From positions 314,600-378,599 of the forward strand of contig LSRX01000433.1 in the NCBI GenBank assembly GCA_001939145.1: a stretch of DNA of 64,000 bases. Reading direction: 5' to 3'. This DNA comes from Symbiodinium microadriaticum (taxonomy: Eukaryota > Sar > Dinophyceae > Suessiales > Symbiodiniaceae). A program made the position numbers and the translations under genes. The notes below the pieces were generated by a model. The model saw only the letters and a program-made list of their open reading frames with translations, did not search any database and was not told the origin of the DNA. Positions 56,380 through 64,000 of this stretch are shown here, piece after piece. Each line of letters starts with the position of its first letter. Within the stretch, counting starts at the first letter, position 1.

Positions 56380-57228
56380 GCCCACAGCTCCCTGAAGAGC
56401 ATAAGCCGTGGCACCGCAGGTCGCGGGCTGCCCGGTGACTTCTAACACGATTCTGCGATGTTCGCTCCAGATTTGATTCCGAACTCAGGGTTATAGGGTT
56501 TAGGGTTAAGAGTTTAGGGTTTAGGGTTAAGGTATTGTGATGATGCTAGTGAGCAAGTATGAATTGAAAATCATAAAGTACTTAGGGCTTGTGGCTGCGT
56601 TAACACGGGTCGGCATCCTCGACACCCAGACCGCACAGACCGGAGGAGAGTAGTAAGTGGAGGGTCGGAACAAATGGTAGGGGTATTCTCTTATATATGG
56701 TCCCTCTATAATGATACGATAATATTCTACCGACACCGAATTTCGAGTATTTAGGTCGCCTAAGCTCCCTCATAACCTCATGCTCCACGATCCTGGCCAA
56801 ACACCCTTCAACTTCAACACCTGGACCTTCGAACTCCTCAACCCTGCATCCCAAACACATAGCAGTAATCCGCGAAGCCCCCTTGCAGAACCTTTGTAGA
56901 AAACCCTTATTGGACCCCCTAGACTCTAAACAGAAAGCCCTGAACCCTAAACCCTAAACCGTCCATGCAGGTCTTGAACTCGCTTTGTCTCACTCCCCAG
57001 CAGACCTCGAACCACATGCCTCGCCTGGATTGTCCGAGTGTGAGCGCTGAAACCGTCAATCTCAGGCTCAACCTGGAGAGGGTTCGTGGACGAGATGACG
57101 GGGGATCCTAGGGTTCAAGTCTGTGTGTTTGGGATGTGGGGCGGTTGTTTAGAGTTCAGAGTTCAGAGGTTTGAGTTCAGAGTGTAGAGCTTAGAGTGCA
57201 GGGTTTAGAGTTCAGAGTATAGGGTTTT

Positions 57229-57335
57229 CCTATAGTCTCCATTGTAGTTCCTTTCTTGGTTTTCTAACTTCGTATTGTAGGATCCTAACCATAAAATTGG
57301 TGAGCCAAAAAAGGACTTGCAATAGAGATTATAGG
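57229..57335. mobile_element. MITE-like palindrome, family D, copy 1
   Basis: CCTATAGTCTCCATTGTAGT against GACTTGCAATAGAGATTATAGG. Both arms carry TTCCTTT..TTGG. Another copy is at 61217-61322. Confidence 0.75.
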
Positions 57336-57341
57336 TAGTGA

Positions 57342-57415
57342 CTACCTATAATCTCCATTACAGTTCCTTTTTTGGCTAACCAATTTTAAATTTAAGGTTA
57401 GGATCCCATAATATC
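57342..57415. mobile_element. Half copy of MITE-like family D
   Basis: CTACCTATAATCTCCATTAC plus AGTTCCTTTTTTGGCTAACC repeats the left arm and middle of the adjacent 57229 copy, without a right arm. It looks like a truncated tandem duplicate. Confidence 0.65.
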
Positions 57416-57956
57416 AAGCCGTTAGTGTTCAGGGTGCTGACGCTCTCGGCCTGGTCTAACGGGAGCAAGCAGTGGCACGCACGCACAGAAACACATATGG
57501 GTAGCTCTCTAAATGACGAAGAAGTGTTGATTTCCGTCGGTGTGACGAGCCAAAAGACGATGTATATATATTATGATTCAAATGAAGAGGAAAATGAAGA
57601 ACACACAAAGATTTCGCCAGGAAATCTTCCTTATCTCGACGTTTTCGGCACCCCCACCTGACCCTCCAGAAATCTGACTTTCCGCTCCCCACCCACGCCC
57701 GCCCGCGCAGCCCCCGGCCTGGGAAGGGGGGGGGAGTAAAGGGTTTGTTGGGAAGTGCCCTAAACCCTAAACCCTGGTTACACATATAAGCTTTGGCTGC
57801 AATGACGAGAGTTGTATTTGGGGGGGGGTAGGGACTGCGTTGCCATAGGATGGAATGGGTTCCAACTGCATGGCTGCATGAAAGGAGTCATACTGGACTG
57901 CGGGATGACCAAACAACGATTACCTTGACAGGGATGAAAAACCCAACAAAACACAT

Positions 57957-58205
57957 CAGGAAATGATGAGCGAAACGATGATTGAACGAGGGGTGAAGAG
58001 GGGAATGATAAGAAAACGACGCCGGAAATGATGAACAAACTGTTGATTGAATCAGGGGTGAAGAGAGGAATGATGAAACAACGACGCAGATGAAGAGCAA
58101 CATGATGACTGAATCAGGGGCGCAGGAAAGGAATTATAAAGAACCAAAGCCGGAAATGATAAGCAATATGATGGAATCAAGAACGAACCCAAGAATGAAT
58201 ACAAC
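57957..58205. repeat. Minisatellite of ~62-65 bp, about four degenerate units
   Basis: Units begin GGAAATGATGAG at ~57959, GGAAATGATGAAC at ~58024, a diverged unit at ~58088, and GGAAATGATAAGC at ~58152. Each has GATTGAATCAGGGG-like text in the middle. Minus-strand frames through it are Ser/Phe-rich repeats, not genes. Confidence 0.8.
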
Positions 58206-58600
58206 AGCGGAAGACAGAGATGACGATGCCATGGAGAAATAGATATTCAATGATTCACGATCTGTGCATGCCTGAGGCTCTCATAAGTCTATGCAGGATT
58301 GAAAAAAGTAGGGTCCTGTACCATTGTAGTTCCTCGCAGGATATCTATACGAGGGGTCGGGGCTTTAGCACCCGAGCCTTCAGGCAACCTCGAAACATCC
58401 CTAAACCTTAAATCCTGGTCTTAGCATTGAATTGAAGAGAAGTCGTTTCGGAAGGCTTGAGGCTTACCAGGGCCTTGCTAGTCAACGCCATGTTTCTTCA
58501 TGGGGCGTACACGAACCCCCAAAAAATCCCAAGAATCTAAGCAAGACCTGCAGCATTCCAAGTCCTGGATCCCAAGGTCGGGCCCTCAACTTCCAAACGC

Positions 58601-58718
58601 CAATTGGGTAGGTCTCTAGATTTTGGGGAACCGAAACTTTCGGTCCCCAATATAATACGGCACCCTTATACAAAGTGACCCTAAAGGGGACCCCAATGTA
58701 GAGAACTCTCCAATTCAT
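58601..58718. mobile_element. MITE-like palindrome, family F, copy 2
   Basis: CAATTGGGTAGGTCTCTAG against ATGTAGAGAACTCTCCAATT. The middle (TACGGCACCCTTATAC, CCTAAAGGGG) matches the 40264 copy. Confidence 0.72.
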
Positions 58719-58745
58719 GTCTTAGACGCACCACTCATAATGTAT

Positions 58746-58830
58746 AACTACCCATAGGCCCCTAAGTAGTTCCTTTTTTGGGATTACCCATAAACCATAA
58801 AAAGGAACTACTTAGGGGCCTATGGGTAAG
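58746..58830. mobile_element. MITE-like palindrome, family C, copy 3
   Basis: A nearly perfect palindrome: TACCCATAGGCCCCTAAGTA plus GTTCCTTTTT is inverted as AAAAGGAACTACTTAGGGGC plus CTATGGGTA. It is the cleanest copy of the family, with a very short middle. Confidence 0.88.
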
Positions 58831-60148
58831 CCCAGGAGACGCAGGCCTGCTCTGGGAACTGTGGAAACACGAAGTGGATCTGCGACCAGCAGTTGTTACC
58901 TGGCCCGTGATGGGGCCAGGATTTGGTTTAGGGTTCAGGGGCTCAGTTTAAATAAACGGCTTCAGGGTTAGCTTCTGAGGCCCTTGCATATAGCCGCAGA
59001 GCCTCCTAAATTAGAGACTATCTCATTGAACCCTCTCAACTCAGAACTCCTCACTTATGGACATCCTCAGACTCCAGCAGCCCTTGTGGACACTAAGGTC
59101 GGAGTCAGAGCCCAAACTCCGAGAGTGGTGCTATCAAACAAAAGTCTCGTGGCTCAACACCTGCGACCGACCTATGCACACCTGCACCTCGGCCATGCGT
59201 TCCTGCATGAGGCACATGTTTATGGTGTTGCAGTATTTTTGTTTAAGATGGTGTTGATCATCATGGTTTGTTGAAAGGCTCCTATAAGGTCCTAAGACTG
59301 TTCTTACAGGGTTTTACAGGGGTCCACATATGGGATCCTTAGTAATTGGGGTCTCAGGATTGGGCTTTTTGCGATCTCTGTGTGCCTTTTATAGTGCTCG
59401 TAGTCTATACCCGCATACCTCACTGTGCTGTTGAGAGCGTCCCTGCGATATTTGCCACCTCCGTACTTCGAAGCCCTACATTCCACGCCCTGTGTCGTTT
59501 TGCTTCCAGGCACCTTCCACCAAAGCTTGGAGATCGTCCGTGAGGCTGCTTCTGAAAACATCAGATCAGTGGATTGGGAGGCTCTATAACCCGAACCCCA
59601 AGCCCTAAACCCTAAAACCCTAAGAAACCCTATGCCTAAAACCCTAAACTTTTTAAACACCAATCTTTACAGGATGTATGGTTTTGACGGTCTTGGTGCC
59701 GCCTCGGGTTCAGCGACCGGCACCCGAATTGTTGTTGCTCTGTGTTACTACGAGTAGTCTCATAACTACAATTATTACTAATATTGCTGCTGTTATCATT
59801 TGTTGTGTTCATATGTTACGTTTATTTTCTCTACTTTAAACTGTTATGAGTGTTTGCGTTATTGCTGTCCCTTTTTCTTCTACTATCATCATCGTTATTA
59901 TTGTTGGGAGGTCTCGGGACTGGAAGTCAACTGCTTCAGTCTGTCAGGCTTTCGTGTTGATGGTTCCGGGGGCTCTTGGGGTCTGAATCCTAACTGGACC
60001 CTGGAAAAAGCCTGCTTGTTTAAGGAATTTGTAGATAGGGAGTCACAATAAGGAATTCTGAAAAAGCAGGCAAATTTTGGGCGGCGCTTTTCACAAGCAG
60101 GGAACCCCAACGAACTCGGGCCAAGGTCTATTCTGTTTGGTCTAGGGT

Positions 60149-60251
60149 GTACCTTAAGCTACCATAACCGACTTCTCGCAGGTCCGAATTATCATCCCAA
60201 CTGTTGAATGTATAGGGGCCTTACACACATAGGTTTTGGTAGTTCAAGGTG
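60149..60251. mobile_element. MITE-like palindrome, family G, diverged copy
   Basis: GTACCTTAAGCTACCATAAC against TAGGTTTTGGTAGTTCAAGG. It shares the GGTCC and ATAGGGGCC middle pattern with 55925 and the TTAAG.TACCATAA core with 63396. Confidence 0.6.
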
Positions 60252-60619
60252 ATTTTTGGTTGTCGGATTTTCTGCGGCATTATACAGATCCTTTAAGAAC
60301 CGGCCAATGCAGTATCGCCCCCCTTCCCCTGAGTTTCATGAACCGACCCATGCTCTCGTCCAGACATGGGAGCCTTTGCGAAACCTTGAGCGCCTGAGTG
60401 TTAGAGTGGTTTGTTTGTGTTTTTCTGTTTCTTTTGTTGTTGTTGGGAGGGGCCGTGGAATACTGAAATATACCCCCAAGTCCTATTCTAGCCACTAAGG
60501 CCCCTGAACTAAGCCTGAAAACCCTTATAACACCTGTTGAAACACAAGCCAGAAAATCCTTGCAAAGCTCCATTGAAAAAACCGACGGAACCTATCGGCT
60601 GCCCTATGGTAGCTTCTCC

Positions 60620-61200
60620 TGGATCAGGCGGTATCGGGCAAGACCCTGACCCTTGCCAATTCCTCGGATCTTGCCGCTGTATCGAGACACGGCCCTCTCC
60701 TGGTTTCTCCTTGTGAGTTTTTTCGCGTGCATTACAGTCCCAACCCGAAGGGGTTCAGATCAGAAACCTACTTCGGGCCCAACGGACTTATAGTGCATGG
60801 CTTTGGAGCATTTTTGTGGGGTTCAGGGCTTCAGAGGTTAGTTAATTAGAGTATAAGATGGAGGGTTTCGTAGTTTGGGTCTAAATGGCTTGCCTGAAAG
60901 TGAGTGCTACTGTCCCCACGTGTCAGGGGGCAGTACTTAACCTAAACCCAAAGCCTTAAATCCCAACCCCTAGGCTCAACATCTTGTGAACCTCGCTGTG
61001 AAGCAGGATATGGGGGCAGTGTTAATGTGAGGGAGGGCTAATTGTCTTTCCACTGGGGCCAACGAGCTCGTTGCCACGTACCGGGAACTGCCCCTAAACA
61101 AGTCCGAGTGTCAGTGCAGAAACTCAAAGACGCTCACAAAATCCTGATGGAAACCGGTATATAGAAACCCCTCTCTAGCCTTACCGAACCTGCACCAATT
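60620..61200. other. Intergenic, nothing supported
   Basis: No open frame of note, no repeat family and no telomere-like run were seen. Confidence 0.4.
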
Positions 61201-61216
61201 CCTGAGCTCTAACCCT

Positions 61217-61322
61217 ACCTATAGTCTCCATTGTAGTTCCTTTTTGGGGTTACCCTTTTGGGATCCTTAATATAAAATTGGGTAAACCAAGAAAAGGAAC
61301 TACAATGGGGACTAGAGGTATA
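61217..61322. mobile_element. MITE-like palindrome, family D, copy 2
   Basis: ACCTATAGTCTCCATTGTAG plus TTCCTTTTTGG is inverted as AAAAGGAACTACAATGGGGA plus CTAGAGGTA. Matches 57229. Confidence 0.82.
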
Positions 61323-61395
61323 CCCTATAAATCCTCAGCCCTAAACCCTAAGCCCTAAACCCTAAACCCTAAACCCAACCCCTAAACCCCGAGGA
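61323..61395 (-). repeat. CCCTAAA telomere-like island adjoining a MITE
   Basis: CCCTAAACCCTAAGCCCTAA and further CCCTAAA units begin within ~15 bases of the right end of the family D copy. Confidence 0.85.
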
Positions 61396-62277
61396 ATCTG
61401 TGGCCAGACAAGAAGCGCCTCAACCTTCTCTGGGGCGTGGAGTGGGCGCGGGTTTCACGATTCCCCCAGTGGCACTCTTTTGCGCTTTTTTCTTAAGTTT
61501 AGGGTTTGTTTCCTGAAAAGCATGCAAAAACAGGAAAAGGCTTGGAGTTTAGGTTTGAGGGGTTTCCTTGTTAAACATGAAAAGGCCCGGGAAAACAGGA
61601 CGCCCTTATGATGCAGGGCACGCTGGGGAACCTAGGTATGGCTGCCCGGGAACTTCCAAAACAAGCGCATTTTGGTGACCACGCTTCTCCGAGAGCCGAA
61701 GGAGCGCAGAAGCTTTTCGGGGTTTAGATTTTTCCTGGACCCCAAAAGTATGTAGAATAATAGCCTTTTATGGGTTTGGGGTCATTATTTTACCTACCTT
61801 TGGGGGTTTAGGTAGGGTTTAGGGGTTTAGGGTTCAGGGCAAAAGGGTTCTTCTGATTCTCAGAGAGCCGCAGAAGGGCTCCTGCAAGGGCTCTTTCAAG
61901 GTTTCTGCATGGGCGATTGGAGGGTTCTAGAAGTCTCACAGGCTCACGTTCCCTTCAGGGTTACTGTAACTAGATCTTTGTATCTATACCTTTATTGTAC
62001 ACGTACGTGTTCTTGGTAAATTTCTTTGAGGCAAAGTTTTTTGGGCGACGACGCTTCTCCCAGAGCCGAAAAAAAAGATGGTAGCGAGGTCTTGGACTGA
62101 ATGCTCCATGGGTTCAGCTCTAATGGGAACGCTTGATTATTAGGTTTTAGGGTTTAGGGCGCAAGGTAGATCGGCCCGGTGGCCCAGATCGGCTTTCCCA
62201 AATAGCAACAAAAAAAAAGAAACCAAAAATCCAAGCAAAATCCCAAACCCACGCCAAGCCTGAAGACTAGAAATCAA

Positions 62278-62715
62278 TTGGTTGGCTCTGTGTCCAGCAC
62301 TAGTGGACCGACCGGACTCAGGGGCGAGCTGGTTACACAGATGCATGGAACTTTGGGTGGTGTCCTGCCAGCTGGAGACGATCAAGGTGACGAGGGAGGG
62401 CTTGCAGAGTCGGGGGCGAGCGATCGAAAACGCAAACACGATGGAGAACTTGGGTGGCCATCAAAATCAAGGGCGATAAATGAGTGGAGTTGTGGACAGA
62501 AGCTGTCCGGACGGCCTGCCCTATGGGGCTCTCTGACTACTTTGGCAGTCGGAAAAAGGTGTCCAAAAAAAAATCAATTGGTGGGATGCGGGTTGCCATT
62601 CGAACCTCGCGGGATGCCTTTTATTTTTGTGGCGGGTTTTGTCAAAGGTCTGGGCAGGCAGGATGAGAAGGATTCTCGAAGCAAATTTACAGGCCTGAGT
62701 AGTAGCTACCAGTGA
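62278..62715 (+). CDS. Possible exon or small gene, unknown
   Basis: A 145-codon open frame, long for this spacer. It is Gly/Ser-rich at first (VSSTSGPTGLRGELVTQMHG), then has a basic nuclear-signal-like DRKRKHD, then GWPSKSRAINEW and a hydrophobic GMPFIFVAGFVKGLG. A minus frame at 62521-62826 overlaps its second half. No family, start context or splice pair was established. Confidence 0.3.
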   Translation: MVGSVSSTSGPTGLRGELVTQMHGTLGGVLPAGDDQGDEGGLAESGASDRKRKHDGELGWPSKSRAINEWSCGQKLSGRPALWGSLTTLAVGKRCPKKNQLVGCGLPFEPRGMPFIFVAGFVKGLGRQDEKDSRSKFTGLSSSYQ

Positions 62716-63130
62716 TACACTTTTCCTTAGGACTCCATATTTCATTGGTACTACGACTACGATATGCTGTACCTGCCCAAGCTCTACTAAATCAATTAAG
62801 GCAGCTGTTTTGGCCGATGCCACCAACGCCTTACAGCATAAACCCTAAACCCTGAAAAGCTCCGGCCTAACTTTCTGAAACCCGAGAAAGTCCCAAGACT
62901 CCAAAAACCACATCCCCTGAAGCTTCAACCCGTAGGGCCATAGAAGCTTATGCCGAAGCACCCAACCTCCGGAGAGGAGCGCATCCGATCTTTCTATTAC
63001 TTCAAGAACAGTGCGCCCACCCGTGAAGGAGACTCGGATTCGTGTGCAGAGGTTTTGAGCTTTTCGTTAGTGCCTTTGGGACTTTAGGAGTGTGCACTAG
63101 CTATACCAGCCAAGCACTTACAAATCGACA

Positions 63131-63162
63131 TACTCGCGCACACACACACACACACACGCAGA
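63131..63162. repeat. (CA)n microsatellite
   Basis: GCGCACACACACACACACAC followed by GCAGACAGACACC. Confidence 0.9.
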
Positions 63163-63395
63163 CAGACACCTTCACACTCGTGGGTACATTCCGAGTCCAA
63201 GCAAAGTTTCAATTCCGGAGTTTCAAACCTGCAAGTCCCAAGCTACCAGGCCGCCATACATGAACCATGTCCAAGTCCATTTGTCTTCAGCCCTTTCAGT
63301 TACAGCCCGTTGGGGGGGTTCTTTTCTAAGTTGTCTGCAGTAGTTCAAAGAACCTTGTGATAAGCCGACCTCAGCATGGAGGGTGTATATGGTCC

Positions 63396-63521
63396 TATAC
63401 TGGGTTCTTGCTAGGGCATTTAACTTAAGTTACCATAATAAAGAAACCGTATTATTTACTTTACTATAGATCCCCATTATGGTAGCTTAAATAAAGTCCC
63501 TTAACAAGAACCCAGTATACT
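63396..63521. mobile_element. MITE-like palindrome, family H
   Basis: Imperfect inverted arms of ~44 bp: TATACTGGGTTCTTGCTAGG plus GCATTTAACTTAAGTTACCA at the left, against TGGTAGCTTAAATAAAGTCC plus CTTAACAAGAACCCAGTATA at the right. The middle is very AT-rich. The TTAAG.TACCATAA core links it to family G. Confidence 0.85.
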
Positions 63522-63522
63522 T

Positions 63523-63805
63523 TGGATTCCTTGTCAACTCCAGGTGGCCTTGACATGTGAAAGCTTGAACTTCCCGGAGTTTCCAGGGCGTTCGATCGCG
63601 ATCCCTGCTTTTCCGGTGCTTTTGTACCGGAGACCTTATGCATGGCTGCGAGCAAGGCGGCTGTAGCGTTAAGTAGTTGGGGTCTTGGGTCAAAGATAGA
63701 GTATCTCTGAAGACCTGCACATGACCCTTCGACTTTGAGAGATACCTTCCACAGTTCGCCCTTCTCGTGTAATACTTTGCTCGAGTAAAAAACCAATCCC
63801 AAGCT
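63523..63805 (-). CDS. Possible exon, unknown
   Basis: A minus-strand frame opens after GTTTGTAG (~63806) and reads HEKGELWKVSLKVEGSC, then LLNATAALLAAMHKVSG, then a Ser/Pro/Lys-rich stretch. It runs directly into the MITE at 63396-63521, so any real exon must end before ~63523. No family recognised. Confidence 0.3.
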
Positions 63806-64000
63806 CTACAAACCCACAAGTCTAGACTCTAGCCTTAATCTCGAAACAAACCCAAACCCTCTCGGTAAACTTTGCACACTAAGTACTATCTAAGCCGTAT
63901 CCTTACACTGTAAAAGGTCGAAACCTGGTATAACTTAAACCTCACAGACACTACCGCATAGGCTGCAATGAGCTCTGTGCCACCAAGTGCTGATTGAACC

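Noticed and set aside
57778-58103. Minus frames rich in Ser, Phe and Pro
   Set aside because: They come from the 65-bp minisatellite.
62571-62645. tRNA-like stretch with GGTTCGAAT (minus) and a CCA-like end
   Set aside because: A B-box-like string is present but no cloverleaf, T-arm pairing or A box could be formed.
1-64000. LTR retroelements, Polintons, CRISPR arrays, rRNA or prokaryotic operons
   Set aside because: No long direct terminal repeats, capsid-like frames, spaced repeat-spacer arrays or rRNA cores were seen; the only RT belongs to the LINE.

Overview
The window looks like a eukaryotic nuclear contig, most likely from a dinoflagellate (a Symbiodinium-like alga is my best guess; this is inference). 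Reasons: coding DNA is sparse; hundreds of plant/alga-type telomere heptamers (TTTAGGG/CCCTAAA) are scattered in both orientations; the best-resolved host gene is split by short introns, one with a GC donor; and the left end carries a very large non-LTR retrotransposon. An 807-base assembly gap lies at 38909-39715.

Layout. Bases 1-9922 hold a nearly intact giant LINE. It has three tandem copies of an unrecognised ~330-450 aa module, then RNase H, an APE/EEP endonuclease, reverse transcriptase and, after one frame change at a T6 run, a C-terminal C2H2 zinc-finger part. Its 3' flank runs into a TTTAGGG island. From about 10 to 20.9 kb is gene-poor DNA with telomere-like islands and one MITE-like palindrome. 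At 20910-23245 (+) lies a five-exon transmembrane-type prolyl 4-hydroxylase (P4H-TM-like) with an EF-hand, a complete 2-oxoglutarate/Fe(II) site and a C-terminal RDEL. At 24259-24875 (-) is an internal exon of an unknown membrane protein. At 28404-28601 (+) is a terminal exon of an unknown gene. At 32890-34766 (+) is an unknown gene with at least two further exons. At 46156-46308 and 47168-48044 (-) lie exons of one or two unknown genes. Other short coding-like stretches are listed at low confidence.

The rest is repeat-rich spacer. It contains telomere-like islands (including a 108-bp higher-order array next to the gap), tri- and tetranucleotide microsatellites, a ~65-bp minisatellite, and at least seven families of ~85-125 bp palindromic MITE-like elements, most present as two or three copies.

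The window has no operon-like organisation. The genes seem unrelated to one another. The most unusual system is the LINE, with its RNase H ahead of the endonuclease and its triplicated N-terminal module. No rRNA, tRNA, CRISPR array, LTR element or bacterial-type feature was found.
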